From: JAYELX01 sp964544065
GTDB taxonomy: Bacteria > Chloroflexota > Anaerolineae > Anaerolineales > UBA11858
Direction of reading: 5' to 3'
Length of the DNA: 12,829 bases
NCBI GenBank assembly: GCA_964544065.1
Contig: CAZJBA010000087.1
Location: 1 to 12,829, forward strand
Shown here: piece by piece, positions 1-6,578 of the stretch
How the letters are laid out: each line of letters starts with the position of its first letter
How positions within the stretch are numbered: the first letter of the stretch is position 1
Position numbers and translations under genes: made by a program
Notes under the pieces: model-generated
What the model saw: only the letters and a program-made list of their open reading frames with translations
What the model was told of the DNA's origin: nothing
Databases searched by the model: none

Positions 1-56
1 CGTCCACGCAGGTGGACGCTCAGCGAAGCTCCTGTGCACGACTTCAGTCGCAAGTC
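1..56. repeat. Intergenic hairpin pair downstream of lgt
   Basis: Two small inverted repeats sit between the window edge and the lgt stop codon. The first is a perfect 7-bp stem, CGTCCAC (1-7) and GTGGACG (12-18), with a GCAG loop. The second is a 5-bp stem, GACTT (40-44) and AAGTC (52-56). Neither is followed by a T-run in the direction lgt is read, so they do not look like a canonical intrinsic terminator. They resemble the short dispersed palindromes seen in the other gaps of this window. The element may continue beyond the left edge. Confidence 0.4.
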
Positions 57-84
57 TTTGGGCGTTTCACTACCTAAGCCCTGT

Positions 85-915
85 TCAGCTTATTTCGGGA
101 TCTTTTTCTTCTGAAAGCATCCACTCCGGGGGCCGATGGCGCCAGAAAAGCGCCGCGGCCGAGGCCAGGGCGACGAGGGCCATCAAGGTTTGATTGGCGT
201 TCAACCCGGCGATTTGGGCTGAATCCAGGCGCAGAAATTCCAGCAAAAAGCGCCCCAGGGGATACACAATCAGATAGCTCAAAAAGAGGTCGCCATCCTT
301 CAAGCGGTTGGAGAATCTGTGACCCAGCCAGAGCAACAAAGCCATGTTAGCAAAATTCCAAGCCGATTCGTACAAAAAGGTGGGGTGGAAGTAGGTGTAC
401 TGCTCGAAGCCGGGCACCCGGTGTTGGGGCTCGATCGGGATTCCCCAGGGCAAGTCGGTGGGCAGACCGTACAGCTCCTGGTTGACGAAGTTGCCCCAGC
501 GGCCGATGGCTTGTCCCAGGGCAAGAGACGGGCAAACGGTATCCACCCAGACAGCAAAGCTCAAGCCGCGCTTGCGGCAAAACCAATACAGGGCCATCAA
601 GCCGCCGATCACCGCCCCGGGGATGCCCAGGCCGCCGTTCCAGATGGCCAGAACGTCCAATGGATGGGTCAAATAATAGCGCGTCGTGAGACCTTGCGCG
701 ACCATGGAGGGGGGCGGCGTGAAAACGTGCCACAAACGCGCCCCCACGACTCCGCCAATGATCAGCCAGAACAAACCATCCCAAACCAACCCGGGATCTT
801 GGCCGCGGCGACGAACCTGGTAGGCGGCCAGCCCGGCCCCAGCGAGCGCGCCGAGCATGATGATGAGGCCGTAAAAATGAATATAGATTGGGCCTAGTTG
901 AAAACCATCGGGCAT
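85..915 (-). CDS. lgt: Prolipoprotein diacylglyceryl transferase
   Basis: This integral membrane enzyme transfers the diacylglyceryl group of phosphatidylglycerol to the lipobox cysteine of prelipoproteins, the first step of lipoprotein maturation. The 276-residue protein has the usual family length and several hydrophobic segments. Visible family motifs are HFYG near residue 13, GARLWHV (58-64), IWNGGLGIPGAVIGG (91-105), the signature GRWGNFVNQE (138-147) with the key Arg139 and Asn142, HPTFLYES (177-184), and GRFLLEFLR (221-229) with the conserved late Arg and Glu. The ATG at 915 lies 3 bases after the stop of the upstream phosphotransferase gene, so the two are probably translationally coupled; no strong Shine-Dalgarno is visible. 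The upstream enzyme makes phospholipid, in keeping with a membrane-biogenesis operon. The family assignment is very secure. Confidence 0.96.
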   Translation of the reverse strand: MPDGFQLGPIYIHFYGLIIMLGALAGAGLAAYQVRRRGQDPGLVWDGLFWLIIGGVVGARLWHVFTPPPSMVAQGLTTRYYLTHPLDVLAIWNGGLGIPGAVIGGLMALYWFCRKRGLSFAVWVDTVCPSLALGQAIGRWGNFVNQELYGLPTDLPWGIPIEPQHRVPGFEQYTYFHPTFLYESAWNFANMALLLWLGHRFSNRLKDGDLFLSYLIVYPLGRFLLEFLRLDSAQIAGLNANQTLMALVALASAAALFWRHRPPEWMLSEEKDPEIS

Positions 916-918
916 AGA

Positions 919-1554
919 TCACTCAATTTGATCCCGTTCTTGAGCAACGGCCTGGCCCCGAACGTAGAGAATACGTTGAAGGGCGGTGACATTGGCCAGA
1001 ATCGCGACGATGCCAACCCCAATTTTGGGGATATTGAAGACAAGGCTGAGGCAGAGAATTCCGTAGCGCTCCAAACGCGACAACAAGCCTACCTTGGCCT
1101 CGTATCCTAACGACTCGGCGCGGGCCCGGGTGTACGAGACCAGCACCGATCCGGCAGCAGCCAGATAGATGGCGGCACAGATCAGCGCGTCCCCGCTTTT
1201 CAAATAATAGAGCAACAAGCCCAGCAAGACAACCAGGTCGGAATAACGATCGACGACCGAATCCAGAAAGGCGCCAAACGGTTGTAGCTGTTCCCCTTGA
1301 CGGGCCACGGCCCCATCAAGGGCATCCAGAGGTCCCACCAGCAAAAGAACCAAGCCGCCGACGAACATCTTTCCACGCGCCAAAAAAGAAGCCCCCAGCA
1401 GACACCCGGCCAATCCTATCAGGGTGATCAGGTTGGGCCTCACCCCGATGCGATCCAAAAACGCGCCGGTCGGTTCCAAAATCCCTTTGAAAAGCGCCCG
1501 TACATGCTCGGTTAACGTTTTGGGCCGTTCACGCTCGTCAGCAAGTTGAGTCAA
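919..1554 (-). CDS. CDP-alcohol phosphatidyltransferase, phosphatidylinositol-phosphate-synthase-like
   Basis: This membrane enzyme condenses a CDP-linked lipid with an alcohol to make a phospholipid. The complete family signature D-x2-DG-x2-AR-x8-G-x3-D-x3-D is present: Asp77, Asp80, Gly81, Ala84, Arg85, Gly94, Asp98, Asp102. The acidic residues bind the two metal ions. Further on, SYTRARAESLG and SRLERYG (about 140-165) resemble the Arg-rich substrate pocket of phosphatidylinositol phosphate synthases, so inositol-phosphate transfer is the likeliest activity. PgsA-type glycerophosphate transfer cannot be excluded from sequence alone. About six hydrophobic segments are visible in 211 residues. 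The start is a TTG: on the minus strand GAAAGGTAGG (1563-1572) precedes it by 8 bases, and the next in-frame Met is residue 63, inside the fold. lgt follows 3 bases downstream. Confidence 0.9.
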   Translation of the reverse strand: MTQLADERERPKTLTEHVRALFKGILEPTGAFLDRIGVRPNLITLIGLAGCLLGASFLARGKMFVGGLVLLLVGPLDALDGAVARQGEQLQPFGAFLDSVVDRYSDLVVLLGLLLYYLKSGDALICAAIYLAAAGSVLVSYTRARAESLGYEAKVGLLSRLERYGILCLSLVFNIPKIGVGIVAILANVTALQRILYVRGQAVAQERDQIE

Positions 1555-1667
1555 AAAAACAGCCTACCTTTCTACTCTTTTGTCAATCGCATGCCGCTGA
1601 ACCATCTCGCAAACCACAAATTCTATTGAAAACAGAATTCCTATGCTATCGTAGGGGGGAGCGCCTG
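1555..1667 (-). other. ftsK to phosphotransferase gap with weak hairpins
   Basis: This 113-base gap holds two weak inverted repeats: AATTCT/AGAATT around 1619-1639, and CCTATG paired with CGTAGG around 1640-1655 (one T-G pair). On the minus strand the second hairpin follows ftsK and is trailed by a short TTTT some bases later, so it could slow RNA polymerase, but it is not a convincing terminator. No clear promoter is seen, so whether ftsK and the two lipid genes share a transcript is undecided. Confidence 0.3.
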
Positions 1668-3908
1668 TCAAGCCAGGCCATCTTCGTCAAGGACATCCAT
1701 GATTTGATCGTCTTCCTCGATATAGACATCCCGCTCGCGGCCGCTGCCGCGTGATGGTCCCACCACGCCGAGGTCTTCCAATTCATCCATCAGGCGGGCA
1801 GCGCGGGGATAGCCGACCCGAAGCTGGCGCTGGATCATGGACGTGCTCGCTTTTTGGGTCTGGCGAATCAACTTGATCGCTTCTTCGATTAAATCATCAC
1901 GGTCGGCCAGCATGGCTTCCTTCTCCAGCAAGTGTTCCCAAGGAGGCTTTTCTTCCGCCGCCACTTGATACGCTTTTTGCCAGAAACGGATCACTTTCTC
2001 CAATTCTCGATCCGTGACCAAAACGCCCTGCACCCGCAGCGGCTTACCCGCTTCGGGGGGCAAGAAGAGCATATCGCCATTGCCAAGCAGATGTTCAGCC
2101 CCGGACACGTCCAAAATCACGCGCGAATCGACCGACGATGCCACCGCAAAGGACATACGGGCCGGAAAGTTGGCCTTGATCAACCCGGTGACCACATCGG
2201 TGCTGGGGCGCTGCGTGGCGATGACAAGGTGAATGCCTGTCGCCCGGGCCATCTGGGCAAGCCGGACCAAATTGTGCTCGGTCTCGTCGGGGGCCGACAT
2301 CATCAGATCGGCCAACTCATCGACTAAAACCACAATTCGGGGCAAGGTCTTGCCATCCTTGCGGCGCTGCATCTTGCGGTTGTAGGTATCGATATTGCGA
2401 GAGCGGGATTCTTCGAGCAGCTTATAGCGCCTTTCCATCTCGATGACGACCCAGTGCAAAATGCCCAAAATCCGCTCCAGGTCGGTTTCGACCTTGCCAT
2501 ACAGGTGCGGCAAGCCGTTGAAACGAATCAACTCGACCATCTTGGGGTCGATCATCACCAGGCGTAAATCTTGGGGAGCGTTATTCATCACCAAGCAGGT
2601 GGTAATGGCGGCGATGCTGATCGATTTGCCCGATCCAGTCGTCCCGGCGATCAAAAGGTGCGGCATAGCAGCCAAATCGGCCACAACCGGGTCGCCCGAA
2701 ACGTTGCGGCCCAAGGCAATGCTCAAGGGAGAAGTCGATTTGTGAAAAGCCTTCGATTCCAAAATGGGCCGCAAGTGCACCAGGGTCGAGTTGGCGTTGG
2801 GCACCTCGATGCCCAAATAGGGCCGCCCGGGCACTGGGGCTTGAATCCGCAACCGCTCGGCGGACAGGGCCAGGGCCAGGTCGCGCGACAAGCTCGAAAT
2901 CTGCGAAACGCGCACCTTCTTTTGTTCGGCGATCTCATCTTCCGAGGCGCCCGGTTTTTCGATGTAGCCCGGCTCCACGGCAAACTGGGTCACCGTCGGC
3001 CCGACTTCGAAACCGACCACCTTGGCGGGAATGCCGAACTCGGCCAGGGTTTGCTCGATCAACCCTGCCCGTTGGTTGATGTGGCTCTCGCTGGGGCGGG
3101 AGGCCCGTTCAGTGGAGAGCAAATCCAGCGAAGGCAACGCCTCGGGGCGCGGCTCCGGCTTATCGGGACGATCGTCGTGATTGGGCTCAACCCGAAAGCG
3201 TTTGCGATATTCCGGCGCGATCTGGGGGGATGATTTCTGGGGAGCTTTCTTCGCCCGGGAGGATGAATCTGCCTCCTGGACAGGAGCAACCACCACCCCA
3301 CGCCCGGCCTGCTCCCGTTGTTCCAGCCGGGACTCGTCTCCCAACAGATAATGGATCATGCTACCCAGCCATCCGGCGACATTTAACCCGATCCCCAGCA
3401 GAATCAACCCGAGCAAGCTTGTGACCAACATCGCCAAAGCCGGATTCATGGCCATGGTGAGCAGTTCCGCCAGACTCCACCCTACCAGGCCGCCATCCAA
3501 GCCAACTTCGGCGCGGGGCAAAGACTGTCCTCTCAGGAGAGTCAACAGCGCCATGATAGCGAAAGCAGCGGCCTCCAACGCAAAGACGCGCCCCCATTGA
3601 ATCGCAGAGGTATCCCCAACCCGGCGGCGCATCAGCAACACTCCGGTTGACACACCGGCGAGAACTACAAAGAGGCTGCCCCAACCCAACCAGCGGCGCA
3701 GAAATTTCACCCAGCCACGCAGTAAGCCGCTCGCGAGAGAGGGCGCCACCAGAGCCAATAAGGTCATCAAAGAAAAAGCCAGCAGCATCACCCCGGCCGC
3801 GTCCAAGCTGAAGCGTTCAAAGCGGAGCCAAAGATTGAGGATCACTTCGTTGCGATCCCGTTTGGAAGTCGATTTTTTCTTGGAGGAGGTTTTCTTTTTT
3901 CGAGCCAT
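1668..3908 (-). CDS. ftsK: FtsK/SpoIIIE-family DNA translocase
   Basis: This is an ATP-driven double-stranded DNA pump that clears chromosome termini from the division septum. The 746-residue protein starts with a very basic tail (MARKKKTSSKKK). Four hydrophobic segments follow at roughly 36-58, 75-93, 108-125 and 155-182. A charged, proline-containing linker (about 190-275) leads to the motor: an alpha domain from about 280, Walker A GTTGSGKS (422-429), Walker B IVVLVDE (525-531), and ATQRPS (564-569). A C-terminal winged-helix gamma domain (about 668-730), which in the family reads polarity motifs in DNA, ends the protein. The linker is short, as in SpoIIIE and unlike the long linker of E. 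coli FtsK. The start is ATG 3908 with only a weak GAGAAAA upstream. Family identity is secure; FtsK versus SpoIIIE naming is a matter of convention here. Confidence 0.96.
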   Translation of the reverse strand: MARKKKTSSKKKSTSKRDRNEVILNLWLRFERFSLDAAGVMLLAFSLMTLLALVAPSLASGLLRGWVKFLRRWLGWGSLFVVLAGVSTGVLLMRRRVGDTSAIQWGRVFALEAAAFAIMALLTLLRGQSLPRAEVGLDGGLVGWSLAELLTMAMNPALAMLVTSLLGLILLGIGLNVAGWLGSMIHYLLGDESRLEQREQAGRGVVVAPVQEADSSSRAKKAPQKSSPQIAPEYRKRFRVEPNHDDRPDKPEPRPEALPSLDLLSTERASRPSESHINQRAGLIEQTLAEFGIPAKVVGFEVGPTVTQFAVEPGYIEKPGASEDEIAEQKKVRVSQISSLSRDLALALSAERLRIQAPVPGRPYLGIEVPNANSTLVHLRPILESKAFHKSTSPLSIALGRNVSGDPVVADLAAMPHLLIAGTTGSGKSISIAAITTCLVMNNAPQDLRLVMIDPKMVELIRFNGLPHLYGKVETDLERILGILHWVVIEMERRYKLLEESRSRNIDTYNRKMQRRKDGKTLPRIVVLVDELADLMMSAPDETEHNLVRLAQMARATGIHLVIATQRPSTDVVTGLIKANFPARMSFAVASSVDSRVILDVSGAEHLLGNGDMLFLPPEAGKPLRVQGVLVTDRELEKVIRFWQKAYQVAAEEKPPWEHLLEKEAMLADRDDLIEEAIKLIRQTQKASTSMIQRQLRVGYPRAARLMDELEDLGVVGPSRGSGRERDVYIEEDDQIMDVLDEDGLA

Positions 3909-3936
3909 AGTATTTTCTCAGTATTTTGGGGAAACG

Positions 3937-3966
3937 ATTATGTAGTTCATCAACTGTTCCCGTCAT
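3937..3966 (-). promoter_or_regulatory. Candidate sigma-70-type promoter for ftsK
   Basis: On the minus strand, ATGACG (3961-3966) and CATAAT (3937-3942) are separated by 18 bases and lie about 30-60 bases before the ftsK ATG. The -10 hexamer matches consensus at five of six positions and the -35 at four. This is eye inspection only; short matches like this occur by chance in AT-rich gaps. Confidence 0.33.
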
Positions 3967-4028
3967 TTTTATTGCGGTCATAGGAGCATCCATAACATTA
4001 CCTCATTGCTTACTCAATGTGATTAAGT

Positions 4029-4130
4029 GAAGGTGCGCTGCACTTCCGAGTGGCCCCGATTTCAGGTGCAATGCACGCTCCGGACGTGCAGCGCACCTGA
4101 AATCGACCTGCTGAAGTGCGTTGCACCTGC
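4029..4130. repeat. Nested inverted repeat built from four GTGC-rich units
   Basis: Four related units of about 17 bases, each carrying a TGCnnTGCA- or GTGCnnTGCAC-like core, are arranged as an outer pair around an inner pair. The inner arms (4057-4077 and 4085-4105) pair at 19 of 21 positions around a 7-base loop. The outer arms (4031-4046 and 4113-4128) pair at 14 of 16 positions. The whole could extrude as a cruciform or form a long RNA hairpin. It lies between the divergent-facing ends of nothing but minus-strand genes: upstream of ftsK and downstream of the transporter. The only sizeable open frame through it is a by-product of the repeat. Confidence 0.7.
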
Positions 4131-4225
4131 CTGCACTGGCTTAAGTTAATGACATTGATTGTTACTAGTACTTCGCTGCAAGAATACGTGATAGGTTTAG
4201 AGTCTTCCGAAAATGACCAAACCAT

Positions 4226-4292
4226 GCTCTAGGCGGCGTCCCCGCCGCCGAGGCTTCGACGTGAGCTCAGCCGAACGGACGGCGGCTAGAGC
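4226..4292. repeat. Palindromic intergenic element with CTAG-containing ends
   Basis: The outer arms GCTCTAGGCGGCGTCC (4226-4241) and GGACGGCGGCTAGAGC (4277-4292) pair at 14 of 16 positions. The left arm overlaps a perfect 7-bp hairpin GGCGGCG/CGCCGCC (4232-4238 with 4243-4249), so two folds compete. The CTAGGCGnCGTC core recurs at 10464-10474 in the gap upstream of dnaN, which suggests one family of REP-like repeats dispersed in this genome. Confidence 0.6.
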
Positions 4293-4309
4293 AATATATT
4301 GTGACTGCT

Positions 4310-4321
4310 TTTCGATCGAAA
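4310..4321. repeat. 12-bp perfect palindrome
   Basis: TTTCGATCGAAA is perfectly self-complementary and stands alone in the gap about 90 bases downstream of the transporter stop. It could be an operator half-site pair, but no promoter is placed next to it, so no function is claimed. The remaining stretch 4322-4407 shows nothing recognisable. Confidence 0.3.
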
Positions 4322-4407
4322 CCCGTCAAGGATTTTCGCATGTCAGTACTAGGTAGACTTTCTTGCCATGAGTATACCTGATAAGGTCTATCACTCCAAG
4401 AATTCAT

Positions 4408-5328
4408 TCATCTCCCCGCCAGGTAGATGCCAGCAAGAATAAGTATAGCACCAAATACCATCAGCATGGAGGGGATCTCTCCCAACAGAAAATACGCCAG
4501 GATGGCCGAGCTGACCGGTTCACCCAACAGGGTGATGGAAACATAGGCCGCGGGCAGGTAGCGCAAAGCCCAATTGAAAGTCGAGTGTCCCAACAGTTGC
4601 GGCACCAGGGCCAAAAGCACAAACCAGACATAGGTTCGTTGGGGGTAGCCAAACGGGGTTTCGCCCATCGAGAGCATGAAGCCGTTCAACAAAAGCGCGG
4701 CCATGCCATAGACCAAAAAAACATAAGCCATCAGTGACATCTTCTCGCGCAATCGCCGCCCGATGATCAAATAAGCCGCACCAGCCCAGGCGCCGAAGAG
4801 GGCCAAGACATCTCCCCAAAAGGCTTCCCCGGCCACAAAATCGGCCAGTGGAGGGCAGACCAGCGCGCCGCCCACCAGCGTACAGGAGTCGCTCAAAGCC
4901 ACAATGATCCCTCCGGTCATGGCCAGCGCCATGCCAACCAGCGCGGGAGCGCCGACCGGTTCCTGAATCGCCCATGGTGCGACCAGCGCGACCCACAGGG
5001 GCGTTGTGGCCACCAAAACGACTGAACTGGCCACGGTGGTGTATTCCAGGGACGTGATCCAGGTGGCGAAGTGGATGGCCAGAAAAAAGCCGGAGAGCAG
5101 TGCCAACCACAATTCGCGCTTTGATAAGGCCCGCAACTCGGCGCGGTGGCGCGATAGTACGATCACGGCCAAAATGAGCGAGGCCAACGTCAAGCGAGCC
5201 GCGGCGATGACGATGGAGGGCGCGTGGGCCTGAGCATAGCGGATGAAGATGGAAGCCGTGGATACTGCCAGGATGCCAAAGGGAATGGCCCATTGGGGCG
5301 CAAAAGGAGGTTGGGAGCGTGAGGGCAT
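4408..5328 (-). CDS. EamA/DMT-superfamily membrane transporter
   Basis: This is a drug/metabolite-transporter-type permease with about ten hydrophobic helices arranged as two EamA repeats (roughly residues 10-150 and 170-306 from the ATG). Family features visible are an early STASIFIRYA segment, an arginine in helix 2 (AAARLTLAS), and TTPLWVALVAP in repeat 1. Repeat 2 has its counterpart ITLLGEPVSSAILAYFLLGE, the characteristic LGEP helix. Substrate cannot be read from sequence; relatives export amino acids, nucleotides or metabolites. I chose ATG 5328 (306 residues). A TTG five codons upstream (5343) is possible, but it sits directly against the end of a MITE-like element and lacks a ribosome binding site; the ATG has only a weak GGA upstream. 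An inter-repeat loop with two cysteines (about 149-158) is slightly unusual. No same-strand partner gene is adjacent. Confidence 0.88.
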   Translation of the reverse strand: MPSRSQPPFAPQWAIPFGILAVSTASIFIRYAQAHAPSIVIAAARLTLASLILAVIVLSRHRAELRALSKRELWLALLSGFFLAIHFATWITSLEYTTVASSVVLVATTPLWVALVAPWAIQEPVGAPALVGMALAMTGGIIVALSDSCTLVGGALVCPPLADFVAGEAFWGDVLALFGAWAGAAYLIIGRRLREKMSLMAYVFLVYGMAALLLNGFMLSMGETPFGYPQRTYVWFVLLALVPQLLGHSTFNWALRYLPAAYVSITLLGEPVSSAILAYFLLGEIPSMLMVFGAILILAGIYLAGR

Positions 5329-5343
5329 TTTGAGTTTGTCCAA

Positions 5344-5511
5344 TAGGACTTACGCAAAACTGAATAAGACTCATGTAATTTTCGCCGAAAACGCTGGTTT
5401 GCGAAGCATGCCCCTACAGGGACGCATGCGAAGCACGCAACACCGAAGGTGCGCATACCGAAGGTACGCAGAGCGAGCGAAGCGAGCGAATCGGCGAACT
5501 GCGAAGTCCTA
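5344..5511. mobile_element. MITE-like non-coding element abutting the transporter gene
   Basis: A 168-base segment is bounded by inverted ends TAGGACTTACGCA (5344-5356) and TGCGAAGTCCTA (5500-5511), which are complementary apart from a single-base indel. It encodes no plausible protein. Both ends begin with TA, as expected if a TA target was duplicated, the pattern of IS630/Tc1-mariner-type elements; this family link is inference. The right part of the element carries a tandem array of mini-hairpins. Because it starts 1 base beyond the TTG of the transporter and 16 beyond its ATG, it must supply or replace that gene's upstream region. Confidence 0.55.
5426..5470. repeat. Three tandem 15-base mini-hairpin units
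   Basis: Three consecutive 15-base units share the pattern nnnCGAAGnnnnGCA: 5426-5440, 5441-5455 and 5456-5470. Each folds on a GAA loop. The last two are CACC-GAA-GGTG and TACC-GAA-GGTA, so a C-G pair in one is a T-A pair in the other. A further GCGAGCGAAGCGAGCG hairpin follows at about 5472-5488. A 15-base copy of the first unit (5422-5436) recurs exactly at 5569-5583. Confidence 0.6.
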
Positions 5512-5517
5512 CATATA

Positions 5518-5752
5518 TTAACGCAGAGGTGCAAAGGAGCAGAGTTTTTAATTGTTTTTTCCGCAGGCACGCATGCGAAGCACACATGCCGTAGGCACGC
5601 CGTTGGCGAGCGAGCATCCGCGTCTCTCTGGGCGTGCTTTTTACCAGGTGTGCTTTGCACACACACTCTGCGCCTTCGCGGAGCCACACGGTGCACCCAT
5701 CTGGTGTCCCGTCGCTCTGCGTACCCTTCGGGTAAGGGGTACCGCGTTAAAT
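5518..5752. repeat. Degraded inverted-repeat element with an inserted small palindrome
   Basis: The left end TTAACGCAGAG (5518-5528) is matched on the right by CTCTGCG (5715-5721) and GCGTTAA (5744-5750). The right end is interrupted by a 22-base palindromic stretch (5722-5743, TACCC-TTC-GGGTA and more). GCG stands on both sides of the insert, as if it had been duplicated. Inside lie other mini-hairpins: GTGTGC/GCACAC (5648-5653 with 5657-5662) and CTCTGCG/CGCGGAG (5666-5672 with 5677-5683). No credible coding frame crosses the region. Confidence 0.5.
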
Positions 5753-5901
5753 CTTGTCGGTTTCGCCATGGGCGTGCACGCTGAAAGCGAGGCGGAGCTT
5801 CGTTAGACGCTTACGGTAATTCTACCAGCAATTGGGCACGACGATGAATGAGGGGCAAAAAAGCAAAAAGTATACATAGAACAGATGTTCCTTTTTGACC
5901 C

Positions 5902-5930
5902 TTGCCCTCCAAAACATTTTATGTTAAAAT
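5902..5930 (+). promoter_or_regulatory. Promoter for greA-lysS
   Basis: TTGCCC (5902-5907) and TAAAAT (5925-5930) are separated by exactly 17 bases, and a TG one base before the -10 gives an extended -10 element. A second -35-like TTGACC lies just upstream at 5895-5900. Transcription would start near 5937, giving a leader of about 150 bases before the greA ATG chosen here. This is the best promoter match I see in the window. Confidence 0.55.
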
Positions 5931-5977
5931 GCTGCTCTCCAAGTTGGATAAAGAATTTTTTCGCTATGCCTACAACC

Positions 5978-6056
5978 AGGGGGGACAAGACTTCTGAAAC
6001 CCTCAGACGATTTTTTTGTGCGAGTGGCGGAAGTCTCCCCGATCTTTTTAGGGTTT
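5978..6056 (+). promoter_or_regulatory. Structured greA leader, possible hairpin with T-runs
   Basis: In the predicted greA leader, AGACTTC (about 5989-5995) pairs with GAAGTCT (6030-6036). The stem extends through GGGG and CCCC with a 3-base bulge on the left arm. The loop of roughly 35 bases contains a run of seven T (6011-6017), and the outer stem is followed by CTTTTTA (about 6044-6050). This could be a leaky terminator or a leader that folds to regulate greA. No known riboswitch or T-box motif is recognised. Confidence 0.3.
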
Positions 6057-6090
6057 AGGCGGTCCAATGTCGAGCACAAAGGAAGAGACC

Positions 6091-6558
6091 ATGCCACCAA
6101 CTTATTTAACTGAAGAAGGATTTGAGAAATTAAAACAGGAATTAGAATATTTGCGCACCATTCGCCGCCAGGAAGTGGCCGAGCGTCTGCGCGCGGCGTT
6201 GGAAGATGGCGACGCCGGCATTGACGCGGACGCCGAATGTGAAGCAGCCCGCAACGAGCAATCCTTTGTTGAGGGCCGCATTCACGACCTGGAATACATT
6301 CTCGCAAACGCGCAAATTATCAAGGAAAGCGACAAAAAAGATACCATTCAAATCGGCTCGAAAGTGACGATCCAAGAAGAAGGGTTTGAACCCGAGACCT
6401 ATACCATTGTCGGTCCGGTTGAGTCTGACCCCACCAATGGCCGTATCTCCAACGAATCTCCGCTGGGGAAAGCCTTACTGGATCACAAGGTTGACGATGA
6501 AGTAATGGTTAAATCACCCAATGGCTCGTTTACGGTAACCATTTCTAAGATCGAATAA
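6091..6558 (+). CDS. greA: Transcription elongation factor GreA (variant coiled-coil tip)
   Basis: GreA enters the secondary channel of RNA polymerase and stimulates cleavage of backtracked RNA. Residues 1-75 form the coiled coil, starting with MPPTYLTEEGFEKL and closing with NEQSFVEGRI. The C-terminal FKBP-like domain shows YTIVGP, GRISNESPLGKALL and the closing strand TVTISKIE. I chose ATG 6091 (155 residues, usual length) because AAAGGA (6078-6083) lies 7 bases before it; the in-frame ATG at 6067 would add eight residues and has a poorer site. The tip is odd: E. coli has GD-LKENAEY with metal-binding Asp41 and Glu44, whereas this protein has GD-AGIDADAEC (40-50), two residues longer with aspartates instead of the usual glutamate-asparagine. 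Asp41 is kept, and Asp45 or Asp47 may replace Glu44. It lies in one direction with lysS downstream. Confidence 0.94.
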   Translation: MPPTYLTEEGFEKLKQELEYLRTIRRQEVAERLRAALEDGDAGIDADAECEAARNEQSFVEGRIHDLEYILANAQIIKESDKKDTIQIGSKVTIQEEGFEPETYTIVGPVESDPTNGRISNESPLGKALLDHKVDDEVMVKSPNGSFTVTISKIE

Positions 6559-6578
6559 AATTGGGGCTTGATTCAAGC

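Noticed and set aside
319..897. 192-codon plus-strand frame opposite lgt
   Set aside because: The lgt frame on the other strand carries the full family signature; the opposite frame is a codon-bias shadow.
4010..4225. 71-codon minus-strand open frame between ftsK and the transporter
   Set aside because: It runs straight through the GTGC-rich inverted repeat, has no ribosome binding site and low-complexity Cys/Ser/Arg composition, so it is a by-product of the repeat.
5426..5470. CRISPR array
   Set aside because: Units are 15 bases with no spacers of constant length, no cas genes are present, and each unit is itself palindromic.
5190..5806. Several 80-170-codon frames on both strands over the transporter upstream gap
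   Set aside because: They are built from hairpin repeats giving Arg/Ala/His-rich translations, and they conflict with each other and with the transporter frame.
5937..6090. Known riboswitch or T-box in the greA leader
   Set aside because: I could not find the conserved cores of the classes I know; only generic stems are visible.
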